Shown: positions 40,292 to 49,900 of the stretch, piece after piece | Layout of the letters: every line of letters starts with the position of its first letter | How positions within the stretch are numbered: position 1 is the first letter of the stretch | Assembly (NCBI RefSeq): GCF_001449115.1 | Contig: NZ_LAIJ01000012.1 | Span: 248,001-312,000 of the forward strand | DNA from: Occallatibacter gabretensis | GTDB taxonomy: Bacteria > Acidobacteriota > Terriglobia > Terriglobales > Acidobacteriaceae | Reading direction: 5' to 3' | Length of the DNA: 64,000 nucleotides | Made by a program: the position numbers and the translations under genes | The notes under the pieces: model-generated | Told to the model about the DNA's origin: nothing | The model's input: only the letters and a program-made list of their open reading frames with translations | Databases searched by the model: none

Positions 40292-40705
40292 TTACCGGTC
40301 GAGCGGAGGTTTCGCGAGCAGACCAAGGCTTTCTGCCACCTGCGTAAGGCCGCCGTCGTCTGTCCACAATTCGGCTGGTGTTTCTACGATGATGAGTGAT
40401 GCGAGAAGGTGGGCGTCGACAAAGCCGATGCCTCGCGTGTAGAGCTTCTGCACTTCGATCAGTTGCCGGACTTCGTGCAGCTCCGCAACCGGCAGTTCGG
40501 GCAGGAATTCCAGTGATGCAAGAGTCATCACGCGATCTCGCAGGGAACCCAGAGCGAGCTCCGCGACGATGTATGGGTGCATGACCACTCTGCCCGCTTC
40601 CAGAAGAGCCGTCACCTGCTTGTTCGCTCTGACAAAGTGGTCGATCCAGATATTCGTGTCGATCAGCACGGGTGCCTCTGCCGGGGGCATTTTCACCAGA
40701 GTCAT
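40292..40705 (-). CDS. vapC: PIN-domain ribonuclease toxin (VapC-like)
   Basis: The 137-residue protein has the PIN-domain acidic residues: 'VLIDTNIWIDHF' (first Asp), 'YIVAELALGSL' (Glu) and 'IGFVDAHLLASL' (third Asp), ending 'LWTDDGGLTQVAESLGL' with the last acid. VapC toxins cleave tRNA or rRNA. It overlaps the vapB stop by four bases (ATGA), the usual arrangement of a type II toxin-antitoxin pair. Confidence 0.9.
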   Translation of the reverse strand: MTLVKMPPAEAPVLIDTNIWIDHFVRANKQVTALLEAGRVVMHPYIVAELALGSLRDRVMTLASLEFLPELPVAELHEVRQLIEVQKLYTRGIGFVDAHLLASLIIVETPAELWTDDGGLTQVAESLGLLAKPPLDR

Positions 40706-40962
40706 TTTCTGGGGAGTCTCCGACGGGAAATTCGCTCCAGGCCGGGCATCGTCCCGCCCAACGCGGCCAGCCTGCGTGCGGCTTCTCGCTGAACGAGCTG
40801 CGTGAGCGCTTCCCGTATCAGCGCCGATTTTTCATGGACGCCGGTAAAAGCCTGCGCCTTCCGGACGAGTTCCTCATCGAGCGTAACCGTTGTGCGGATG
40901 CGCTTCACTTCCACATCGCGTTCAGGCGTATTTTGGGGAGCGATGGCAGACCGGTTCGACAT
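40702..40962 (-). CDS. vapB: VapB-type antitoxin (ribbon-helix-helix)
   Basis: The ATG at 40962 has AAGGAGAAG upstream. The protein has 'RIRTTVTLDEELVRKAQAFTGVHEKSALIREALTQLVQREAARRLAALGG', the common VapB pattern with N-terminal RHH DNA-binding strand and a C-terminal tail that binds the toxin. It is the first gene of the pair and overlaps vapC by four bases. Autoregulation of its promoter is expected for the family. Confidence 0.9.
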   Translation of the reverse strand: MSNRSAIAPQNTPERDVEVKRIRTTVTLDEELVRKAQAFTGVHEKSALIREALTQLVQREAARRLAALGGTMPGLERISRRRLPRK

Positions 40963-41363
40963 TCTCTTCTCCTTGCCATCGAATTCTAGCATCATTTGAT
41001 GTCATCTCAAGGCATCAAATGGGGCCATTGATCTTGTTCTGTTTTTTTGTCAAGCCCTTCGGTAAAAAATACTTTCTAAGCTACTGATTCTAAAAGCTAA
41101 AAAACTTTGTGCAATTTGCACATTAATTCGCGGAATCTGCCACACTAAGAACAGTGGAAACAAAAATGGCCCGATCCCCTGAATGGATCGGGCCATTTTC
41201 TTTGAAAAACGGACCTGCGCGATTGCACAGTTTCGAAATGAGGATCGTATAAAGATTTCTATAAGGAGTGTGGAAACCCTTGCAATCCACACAATCCAAA
41301 TGACTTCGTAATTAGCCTTGCACAGGATAACTCGCGAAATGTCCGCAATCGAACAGATGGTTT
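40963..41363. other. Intergenic region vapBC-STAS
   Basis: The 401-bp gap holds the vapBC promoter, two small hairpins (GTGCAAtTTGCAC at about 41109-41121; CCAC...GTGG around 41141-41158), a strong terminator hairpin at 41163-41199 and an AT-rich stretch with TATAAAGATTTCTATAA at 41248-41264. No open frame with a good start was found. A small RNA ending at the terminator is possible. Confidence 0.4.
41163..41199. terminator. Terminator hairpin with GGCCCGATCC stem
   Basis: AAAATGGCCCGATCC pairs perfectly over 15 bp with GGATCGGGCCATTTT across a 7-base loop. The A/T tails give U-runs both ways. It probably ends transcripts of the STAS gene (minus strand) and of any plus-strand RNA started in the gap. 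A similar stem (GGCCCGAATCC) ends the sigma-factor operon at about 51385-51412. Confidence 0.8.
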
Positions 41364-41714
41364 TTACGCGTGGGCTTCCGCTTCTTCCACGCTGGGATAA
41401 CAGGGAATGATGCTGTCTACCTTTGTCATTTTGAAGAGCTCATGCACGCGGCTGCAGATTCCTACAGCAAGGAATTTCACACCGCGATTCTGGCAATGCA
41501 CGAAGTAGTTGACGATTGCGCCCATGCCTGCCGAATCCATGTAAGGAACCTCGCCGAAATCGACAATAGCAACCGAAGGAAGCTGGCCATTGCGAAGCTC
41601 AGCCTGCAGGGTGAAGAGATTCGGCATGGTCACAGGGCCGTTCAGCGTGAAGATCGCAATTCCAGAAGCCGCGCCATCCCGGCGGCTGATGGCAAGAGGG
41701 TTATCTCTGAGCAT
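41364..41714 (-). CDS. STAS-domain protein (anti-sigma-factor antagonist-like)
   Basis: The 116-residue protein shows the STAS fold: 'GIAIFTLNGPVTMPNLFTLQAELRN', 'VAIVDFGEVPYMDSAGMGAIVNYFVHCQNRGVKFLAVGICSRVHELFKMTKVDSIIPCYPSVEEA'. The serine in MDSAGMG is the position phosphorylated in SpoIIAA/RsbV-type antagonists. A partner-switching anti-sigma kinase is not encoded nearby, so its partner is unknown. It is 61 bp downstream of the TamB-like gene on the same strand. Confidence 0.88.
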   Translation of the reverse strand: MLRDNPLAISRRDGAASGIAIFTLNGPVTMPNLFTLQAELRNGQLPSVAIVDFGEVPYMDSAGMGAIVNYFVHCQNRGVKFLAVGICSRVHELFKMTKVDSIIPCYPSVEEAEAHA

Positions 41715-41774
41715 GGTGGTAAGTGTATGAAACGAAGCGGCGGCAAAAGGTTACAGATGTGTAAATCGTGAGGA

Positions 41775-44700
41775 TCAGCGATAACGGCGCGTGTTTTTGA
41801 GCACCATGGAGAAGACGCCGGACTCGTCGCGCTGCACGAGGACGGAGACGTGGCGGTTGATGGAGATGTCCGCCTGAATGAGCTGCTCCGCCGAGGTATC
41901 GACGTTGGTGGCGTAGGTGAGCGTGACGTAGCGGCCCAGCTGCTCTTCAACGGTGATGCGCGTGGTGGAGTTGCCGAGCGCGCCGAGGTAGCTGGGGTCG
42001 ACTTTCACGGAGCCTGCGCCAAAGAGCTTTTGCACGCGGCTGCTCATGGTGGCGTTGAGCGCGCCGCCGAGAAGGATGTCTGTCGAGGAGTTGGCCGACT
42101 GCTGTTGCGCCGTGTAAAGGCCCTGTTCGCTCTGGGTGCGGCCTACGGCAAGAAGCGCGACGACATCGGACTCAGGCAAAGGGGGATCGCTACGATAGTT
42201 GACGCTGAGTTTATCGAGCGTTCCGTGCAGGCCGAGCGTGATGTCGTAGTCTTCCACGCGCGCGGTTGCGTTGAGGTCCAGCACAGGCTGAATACGGATG
42301 GGATTTGAGAAGGTGATTTCGCCGCGCTGCAGGGTGTAACGCGTGCCAGCGAGCATGGCGGAGCCTTCCGTGACGGAGATTCTACCGATCAGCGAAGGTG
42401 AGGCAAGTGTGCCGAGGAGGCGTAGATCCGCGTCGCCGGCGAGCTTGGCGTAGGCGTTCTGGAAGTTGAGCTGTGGCGAGGTCTGAATTCGCACATCCAG
42501 GCGGATGTGATTGGACGGCGCATCGGGAGGAGCGATTGAGGGCGGGGCATTTGCCTGCGCAGCGAGTGTGGCGATGTCGAGATCCTGGCTGATGGTGAAG
42601 CGGGTAATGAGGACGTTGCCGGTGAGCGCGAGGTTGCGCTGCGTGCCCTGCAAGCGGAGCGTGGTGTCTGCAAGCGAGCTGACACCTTCCGGGTAACGGA
42701 TGCGGATGTTTTTGCCGGTGACGTTGAGGTCGGCATAGATGCCGTGCTGGTAGGCAAGATAGCCTCCCAGGCTGAGTTGGCCACCGCCAGTCATGGCAGT
42801 GAGGGAACGGACCTCAAGACGGTTCTGATTGAATTCGAGCGAGCCGCGAATGTGGCTGAGGCCGTTGGGAATGTCTTCCAGCGAAAGCGAACCATCCTGG
42901 AAGTTGATGCTGCCGCGAAGCTGCGGATTGGCAAGCGGTCCATGACCTTCCACCTGAAAGGTTACGGTGCCGTTTGCAGTGATGTCTTTGTCGAGAGTTT
43001 CAGCAAGCTTGAGGTTGACGGAGCCGTTGGCAGTAAGGTCGAGCTTGCGATCATTTTTAAGGTCGAGCGTTGCCTCGGCGCGCAGATCGGTTTGATCGCC
43101 GACAATATGCGCCTGGTCGAGATGAACGCGATTATTTTCAAGCGTTGCATGCAGAGGGCCTTCAGTGTGTAGCTGGACCTCAGAGACTGCGAATGCGGCC
43201 TGATCGAGCCGGAGCTCGCCGTGCATTTGATTGGGATAGCGGAGCGGCCCGGAGACGTTGGCGGTTCCGGCGATGGAGGACTCGGCGCTGATGCCTTCGA
43301 CCCGCGCGAGCTTGAGGGCGGCGCCTAGGTTGAAGTGCGAGAACTGCGCCTGCGCCTGCGTGGCGAAGTCACCGTGCAGTTCAGTCTGGCCGTGAAGCTG
43401 CAGATCCACGGTCTCAGAGCGGGAGGTGAGATCGTATCCGACTTCACGATTAACGGTGTGTGCCGTGAGCTGCGCGGAGCCGAGCGTTTTGCCTTCGAAC
43501 ATGATGCCGGCGAGTTCGGCGTGGCCCTCGACGCGGGGATCGTCAGGCGTACCGGATGCGGTGGCTGTGAAGGTGAGCTTGCCCTGCATGTCGCTGCTGA
43601 GCGAATGAAGATACTGGACATGCGCGAGATCAAGATTGTTGCCGTGTGCCTCGACGTCAAAGCGCTTCGCGTTGAGATCGTAGCTTCCTGAGGCGTTGAC
43701 AGCCCCAACGGGTGATTGGGCGGTCAGCGAGCTGAGATGCACGATGTGATTTTCGAGTGAACCCTGGGCACGCGCGTGCGAGATTGGTTCGCCGTAGGCA
43801 ACGGCATTGGTGAGCTGCGCCCAGCCTGAGCCGCCGGGCGAACCGAGCGTGCCGTCGGCTTGAATCTGCGCGTCAAGCGTGCCGGTAACGGGAATGTCGA
43901 GGCCGGTGAGCGGAAGCAGATCGGCAAGAGAGACCTGCGTGGCGTGAACATTAGCGTGGAGCAGGGAGTTGTTGCTGAAAGATGGCGCTTCGTCGACACC
44001 GTATTTGCCCCGAACTACGGGACCATGCTTTTGATGGTTCGCGCGCGTCGGGCTCGGAAGAATTGGAGGCAGAGCAGCAGCCGCGGCGATGGTTCCTTCA
44101 ATTGAGACCTGCGAAGAGCCGCGACGGAGATGGCTGTGAGTTATGAGGATGTTTTCGGCGTCATAGTTTCCGTCGGCGTCAATCTCATCCCAGGCGATCC
44201 AGCGCGGCTGAGCAGACGGATCGTTGCCAGTGGCAGGAATCTCTATGCTTATCTGCGTGGCTTTAAGGTTTCCAGCGAGCCGTGGCGAGATAAGCGAGCC
44301 AGTCCAGAGCATGTGGAACTCGGCTTGACCATGGAGCGCTACGGGCAAAGCAGCGGAGCCGGTCTTTCCTTCACGATTGAGGCCAAGGTCGCGCAGCACG
44401 GCGTCGAAGTCGGAGATGTTATGTGATTGGACATCGACCTTGACCGAGGTAGGACTCGATAGAGGAAATGCGCCGATGTGGCCATGTGCTTCGAGATGCG
44501 AAGAGGGCATGGTCAAGGTGAGCGTGTTGATGTCGACGCCACCCGTGCGTTGTGTGAAGACAGCATCAATGACACCGTTCGTGGGTACTTCGCCTGCGGG
44601 TATCTGGCTGGGAACGTGCGCAGTCAGCGCAGCATGGATCTTAAGCGTGTTGACATCGCCGTTTGACCAGACGGCTTCGGCAGGGCCATTGAAGACTGCG

Positions 44701-46145
44701 CCGAGGCCGAGCCGTTGAAAGGGACCGTTGCCTACGAGATCGAGAACTGTATCGAGCGTGACGGAATTGAAGTTGGCGGTGACTTTGCCATCGACGGGGA
44801 GAAGCGGAACGGGCAACTTGACCAGCGTGTCATGCGATTGGGGGTTTGGGAGACTTGGCACGGCTTGTTTTTTACTGAAGGGCGAGAAGACGCTGGAGCG
44901 CTTCGACGGCTTCTTTTCGGCTTCAACAATGGCCACGACTGGAGTGACCGGTAACCAGTGCTGGAGATCGACATCGCCATCAATCTCTCCGCCTTGGCGG
45001 GGACGGACTGCGACTTGCGAGCAATGGAGCTCGGAGTTGTCCGCATGAACGTGGGTGTTGAGGTCGATGTCGCGCGCGTTGATATTTGGAGCGATATACG
45101 TGGCATGCTCGACATGCACGGGACCATCGATGCGGAACTTGCTGTCGGTGCCGGAGCTTGAGAGATTGAGATGGGCGATGCCTTCGCGAGCGTTGGGATA
45201 GCCGAGTATCGGATCGAGAAGACGCAGATCAACCTCACCAGCGATTTGTGCCTGCCAGTGGGGATGAGCAAAGTTTTCAATGGAGCCAGTGACTTGGAGT
45301 GTCTGGTCTTTCGCTCCGCGCGCGTGGGCAGTCAGGCGCAGGGAGCGGAGATATGCGGCTTTGCGCGTGAGATCGATGGAGGCCTGCAGCAGACCCTGCA
45401 CCTGCGCGGGCGTGCGTTGTTTGCCGCGGGCCAGGCTCAAATTCGCGATACCCGCGTCGATGTGGTAACTCTCCGTCGAACCATCCCTGGCGGGCACGTA
45501 TTGCATGACCAGTGAGGCATCGTCCGCTTCAAAATCCAGCGGCTGATAGCGGGCCTGAACATCAAGGGTATCGGCACGGATGTCGAGATGGATCATGCCC
45601 TGCTCGACGGCGACATGGTTGGCCTGAAGATCGAAAAAAGTGTCGAGACCGGAGTGGCTGGAGCGGGGCTGAGGGCGCGGATGGGGTTGATTGGTCGTCT
45701 GATCGGGATAGACGATGAGATGCACCTGGGGGCGTTCGACGATGGCTTCCCGAAGAAGGATGCGTGGAGAGAAGACGTTGAGGATACTGATGCCGACGTG
45801 CAGGTGATCGATGCGCGCGTACGGAGCTTCGCTGGCCGGCTCGTTGCCATGCAGGATGATGTTGTCGGCGTCCGCTTCGAGATTACTCAGGCTCCAGCGA
45901 AATGCACCCATCTCGACACGCGCACCGGTGGCGGTGGCGAGCGTTGTTTCGATGCGCTGTCGCACTAACTGTTCGAAGCGGCTTGAATGTATCCACCAGT
46001 TAAGCCCGATTCCGCATGCACAGAGAAGAAGCGCAACTATGCCGAACGCCCAGAGCATGCGACGACGCTTGCGCGGCTTTCCCTTCGGAGCTGGGTGCGG
46101 CGCGGGCTGTGGTGAGGGGACAGGCGGAGGAGTTTGCTCGGTCAT
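41775..46145 (-). CDS. TamB-like translocation and assembly module protein (DUF490)
   Basis: The 1456-residue protein begins with a proline-rich cytosolic segment and one transmembrane helix (about residues 31-52). The long central part is a repetitive beta-helix-like region of alternating strands. The C-terminal ~300 residues carry the DUF490 signature: 'GSINFQDGSLSLEDI', 'LRLLGTLASPSLIGRISVTEGSAMLAGTRYTLQRGEITFSNPIRIQPVLDLNATARVEDYDITLGLHGTLDKLSVNYRSDPPLPESDVVALLAVG'. TamB bridges inner and outer membranes and is linked to outer-membrane protein or lipid transport. It overlaps the SurA-like gene by four bases (ATGA). Confidence 0.93.
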   Translation of the reverse strand: MTEQTPPPVPSPQPAPHPAPKGKPRKRRRMLWAFGIVALLLCACGIGLNWWIHSSRFEQLVRQRIETTLATATGARVEMGAFRWSLSNLEADADNIILHGNEPASEAPYARIDHLHVGISILNVFSPRILLREAIVERPQVHLIVYPDQTTNQPHPRPQPRSSHSGLDTFFDLQANHVAVEQGMIHLDIRADTLDVQARYQPLDFEADDASLVMQYVPARDGSTESYHIDAGIANLSLARGKQRTPAQVQGLLQASIDLTRKAAYLRSLRLTAHARGAKDQTLQVTGSIENFAHPHWQAQIAGEVDLRLLDPILGYPNAREGIAHLNLSSSGTDSKFRIDGPVHVEHATYIAPNINARDIDLNTHVHADNSELHCSQVAVRPRQGGEIDGDVDLQHWLPVTPVVAIVEAEKKPSKRSSVFSPFSKKQAVPSLPNPQSHDTLVKLPVPLLPVDGKVTANFNSVTLDTVLDLVGNGPFQRLGLGAVFNGPAEAVWSNGDVNTLKIHAALTAHVPSQIPAGEVPTNGVIDAVFTQRTGGVDINTLTLTMPSSHLEAHGHIGAFPLSSPTSVKVDVQSHNISDFDAVLRDLGLNREGKTGSAALPVALHGQAEFHMLWTGSLISPRLAGNLKATQISIEIPATGNDPSAQPRWIAWDEIDADGNYDAENILITHSHLRRGSSQVSIEGTIAAAAALPPILPSPTRANHQKHGPVVRGKYGVDEAPSFSNNSLLHANVHATQVSLADLLPLTGLDIPVTGTLDAQIQADGTLGSPGGSGWAQLTNAVAYGEPISHARAQGSLENHIVHLSSLTAQSPVGAVNASGSYDLNAKRFDVEAHGNNLDLAHVQYLHSLSSDMQGKLTFTATASGTPDDPRVEGHAELAGIMFEGKTLGSAQLTAHTVNREVGYDLTSRSETVDLQLHGQTELHGDFATQAQAQFSHFNLGAALKLARVEGISAESSIAGTANVSGPLRYPNQMHGELRLDQAAFAVSEVQLHTEGPLHATLENNRVHLDQAHIVGDQTDLRAEATLDLKNDRKLDLTANGSVNLKLAETLDKDITANGTVTFQVEGHGPLANPQLRGSINFQDGSLSLEDIPNGLSHIRGSLEFNQNRLEVRSLTAMTGGGQLSLGGYLAYQHGIYADLNVTGKNIRIRYPEGVSSLADTTLRLQGTQRNLALTGNVLITRFTISQDLDIATLAAQANAPPSIAPPDAPSNHIRLDVRIQTSPQLNFQNAYAKLAGDADLRLLGTLASPSLIGRISVTEGSAMLAGTRYTLQRGEITFSNPIRIQPVLDLNATARVEDYDITLGLHGTLDKLSVNYRSDPPLPESDVVALLAVGRTQSEQGLYTAQQQSANSSTDILLGGALNATMSSRVQKLFGAGSVKVDPSYLGALGNSTTRITVEEQLGRYVTLTYATNVDTSAEQLIQADISINRHVSVLVQRDESGVFSMVLKNTRRYR

Positions 46146-46903
46146 TGGGCATCTCCCTCGTTGTCCGTTGCTGCGGGTACAAGCGCTGGATCAAGAATCT
46201 CCACGTCACCCTGCTTTCGCAGGTTGCGGAGCCATGTGCTGAAGAGCACATTCACCTGCTGCTGCAGAAGGATTTCTTCAATGCGGGGAGCCACAGTTTC
46301 GAGCGCTGGAGCTTTCTCGTTCTTCGGGTATTGTGGCAGCAGTGTTTCGCGGTAGTACTTTTCAATCTGATCCTGTTGAATCTGGACTCCCTGGCGGAAC
46401 CGGTACTCAATGAAATTGAGAATTTCGATCCGCAGGCGTAGATAGTTCACAATTTCGGGCTGGGAGAGATTGTATTCCTTGAGAAATGCTGTCCAGCCGG
46501 CATCAGAGGCACACTTTTCCTTTACACATAAAGGGAGCTGCTCGCGTAGCTCCTTGAGACGCGCCTGTACATCTTCATCGGAGGGCTCGGCAACCTGCAT
46601 ATAGCTTTGCTGGACCTGCTGCTGAATGAGGGCGCGGCTGACGATCAGCTGCAGAGCGCGGCGGGCAGTCAAGGGCCCGCGCTGGCCCCTTTCGGGATCA
46701 AGAACCGAAAGCCGCAGTTCGTTTTCGATGTCGCTGGAGAGAATTGCCTGGTTCCCGACGACGGCTTCCACGCGATCGAGGACCTGCGGCGAGGATGGTT
46801 GCTGCGCGCGTGCGACGAGACCGGATGCGGCAAGCGCGCTCGCCAGCGTGAGGAATAGCACGCTGGAGCTGCGAGTGGTCCGGATTGTGGCTGTTACGCA
46901 CAT
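46142..46903 (-). CDS. SurA-N-like periplasmic chaperone without PPIase domain
   Basis: The ATG at 46903 begins a 253-residue protein with an N-terminal signal (about 1-33, ends VARAQQ). 'LDRVEAVVGNQAILSSDIENELRLS' is the typical opening of SurA and related chaperones, followed by helical segments. No parvulin domain (no 'RHIL...' motif) is seen. It lies between a BamA/TamA-like gene (14-bp gap) and the TamB-like gene (4-bp overlap), so it probably serves as a dedicated chaperone for outer-membrane protein assembly. Confidence 0.8.
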   Translation of the reverse strand: MCVTATIRTTRSSSVLFLTLASALAASGLVARAQQPSSPQVLDRVEAVVGNQAILSSDIENELRLSVLDPERGQRGPLTARRALQLIVSRALIQQQVQQSYMQVAEPSDEDVQARLKELREQLPLCVKEKCASDAGWTAFLKEYNLSQPEIVNYLRLRIEILNFIEYRFRQGVQIQQDQIEKYYRETLLPQYPKNEKAPALETVAPRIEEILLQQQVNVLFSTWLRNLRKQGDVEILDPALVPAATDNEGDAQ

Positions 46904-46916
46904 TAGAGTGTCTGTA

Positions 46917-49900
46917 TTAAAAAGTCTGGCCGAGGCTGAAGAAGAAGTTGAAGTGGCCGGCCTGGCCGACGTGCTGGTTTTCGTAGGGATTAGTCTGCGA
47001 ATAGTTGACATCCACGGGATAAATGGGCGGATTGAGGTTGTAGCTGAAATCGAAGCGAACGGGCCCGACGGGCGTATGGTAGCGCAGGCCAAGGCCGAGC
47101 GTATGGGAAAAGTAGTTAAAGCTGCATGCCCCTTGCAGGCCGGTGGAGGTAGACGGGCCGGGTGGCAGCGGCATCAGAGGTGGATTCCCGGGATTGGGCT
47201 GTGTGAGGATTTTGCAGGTATCGCGGTCGGGTTGGCGGACGCGAATGGCGCTGGCCCATATGTCGCCCGCATTTGTGAAGACGTTACCCATGTCATGGAA
47301 GAGAACGAAACTGAGGGTGTTGCCAAAGTAAGGGAGCGTAGGTGGCGGCAGGCGCAGTTCAAGGCTATTGATGAGCGCTCCAGCGCCGCCGATGGGAAAG
47401 CCTGTCTGAGGGTCGCGCGGCCCTGCGGCGTTACTCGAGAATCCGCGAAGAGAGGTTGCTCCACCGGCGTAGAGGCGCTCGGGTAGCGGGAGCAGTTCAC
47501 CGCTCGCATTGCCGAAGGCGCGCTCCTGTCCGTAGCGGGTGTTGCGCGCGAAGACGATCTTACCCTTGTCGAAGGTGTAGTAGCTGGAGTTTGACAGATC
47601 GATGCGGTTGAACTGGGCTTGCGCGCCGGATTGTGCAGAGGAGATAAATTCCTGAAAGCTAGTGTAGCTGCCACGCGTGGCGTCTGTGGGGTTGTCGCGG
47701 GTGTCACGTATCCATGTAAAACCAGGACCGCCAACGCGCACCGCCGAGGATAGCTCAGCAACTGCTGCCGGGTATACCTGAATGCTGTTTTCGTCAACTT
47801 TGACGCGGCGGAAATCGAATTCGTAGACAAATATGTTGGCGCGGGAGAACAGTCCGCGGCCCTGGCCATTGAATTTCTGTGTGAGGCGGAGACCTGCATC
47901 CAGTCTGGAGGCGACATACGTGGTGACGGCCTGGCTGTTAGCGTAGCCTCCGGAAAAGGTGAGTCCGAAGTTCTTTGCTCCGAGTAGATGCGGATACTGA
48001 TAAATGAGATCGACGCGCTGTTCCAGTGTGCCGTAGTTGCCGGAGATGGAGGCTGACTGCTCGCGGCCAAACAAGTTATTGCGCGTAATGGACGCCAAAC
48101 CGCGGAGGCTGACACCTGTATGTCCATTCGCGCTGCATTCCACGCCTGCTGCAATCAAACCAGCACAGTTATTCTGCGGCGTGCCGGTCTGGGCCTCGAA
48201 GCCCGCGCCATAGGTCAGGGTCCAGCGTCGTGCTTCAACAGTCTGCAGAAGCACGGTTTTTTCTGTCTCACCGCCGTTGGGGTTTTGTATTGCCGTGTCG
48301 ACCTCATTGAAGAGAGCGTAGTTGTAGAGATTTTTCTGCGTTTCCTGCAATGCCTGCTGATTCAGTGGATCACCGGCCTTGATGGTGACACCTTTGGCCA
48401 CGGTACTGGGACGCGTATAGTGCAGGCCTGTAAGCAGCACCTTGCGAACAAAGGTCTGTGAGCCTTCAACGATGTGAAAGACCACGTCTACCTTGTCAGC
48501 ATCCGGGGTATCAGAAACTTCCTCCACATCGATATGCGCATCATTGAATCCCTGTGACAGGTACTGATTCAACATTACGTCGCGGTCACCGGCGAGGTTG
48601 CGCGGTGAGAGAAGCTGCCCCTGAACGGTATTCATCAGTGGAGTCAGCGTCTGTGAGCTCACGTGGTCATTGCCGGTGAGCGTAACCGTGCCGACGCGCT
48701 GCTGCGCGCCTTCCGTAATGTGATAAGTAACCGTGAGTGGCGCGAAGATCTTGCCTGCGGGCCGGCCTGTCTGCACTACAGGGTCCTTTGCACCGGTGCT
48801 TGCCTGCGGGCCGGTTTCCGGTGTGATGGATACTTTGGAGAATCCGTTGTTCTTATACGTATCACTCAATGCCGCGATATCGGCTGTGACCAGCGACTGG
48901 CTGTAGGCTCCCTGACGGTCAAGGGCATTGGCAGCGTGCACGTTCAGCAGTTCTTTGAGCGTGGCGGCATCAAAGTAATGATTGCCATCGACCTTTACGC
49001 TCTCTACTTTGCGGCGCGCGCCCAGCTGCACGTTGTAGTCGATGAGCACCAGATCTTGTGCGGGCTCCTGTTGGGTGTGGTCGACCTTTACGTCAAAATA
49101 GCCCTGGCTCTGATAGTAGTTCCGGATGCGCCGTCCGCCCTCGTTCAGCAAATCCTCGTCCACCGAGCCCTCCTCATAGATGGGCACAAGACGCTTGATG
49201 TGGGAATCATTGAGCTTGACGCCTTCGACGTGCACATTCACGATAGGCCCGCGGGTCGCACTGAAGCTGTAATTGACGCGATGAGCTACATACTCGTGCG
49301 ATTGGAGCTTGACGTCAGCTTCGAGCCTGCGCTCCTTCTGATAATGCTTGAGGACGCCTTCGAGCGCGCGGTTGACAGTATCGTGATCGATGGCGCGGCC
49401 GGGAACGAGGCGTGAATACTTGCGGAATTCATCGAGCGATATGCCGGTATCGCCGGTAACGGTGATTGTGCCCACGCGTGCCTGGGGGCCCGGAGTGACT
49501 TTTACGAAAATATCGACAAGTTGCTCGGCAGTGTTGGGCGTGAGGGTGTACTTGATGGAGGATTCATAGAAGCCGTTGGAGACCAGCAGTTCACGCATCT
49601 GGTCGATAGCTTGCTGCATTCGGGCTTCGGAGTAGCGCGTGCCTGGATTGAGGCGGCCGGTGCGTTCGAGCTGCGTGTTGATGGTAGCGCCTTTGGCGCC
49701 TTCGACGGTGATGCGACCGATGAAGGCGCGCGCCGCGCCGCGGAAGATGAGAACTACGCCGCCGCCCTCGCGTTCTGCGGCGGCTTCAATCGAGTCGAAG
49801 AGGCCTGTGGCATAAAGCAGGCGGAGGCTGGCCGACACCTTGTCTGGTGAGAGCGGCTCACCGACGGTCTGCGCCAATTGCAGGTGCAGTGAAGAGAGCC

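Noticed and set aside
46626..47486. 286-residue plus-strand frame opposite the SurA/BamA-like genes
   Set aside because: Shadow of the Omp85 C-terminal barrel and SurA-like gene; no ribosome site and no recognisable domain.
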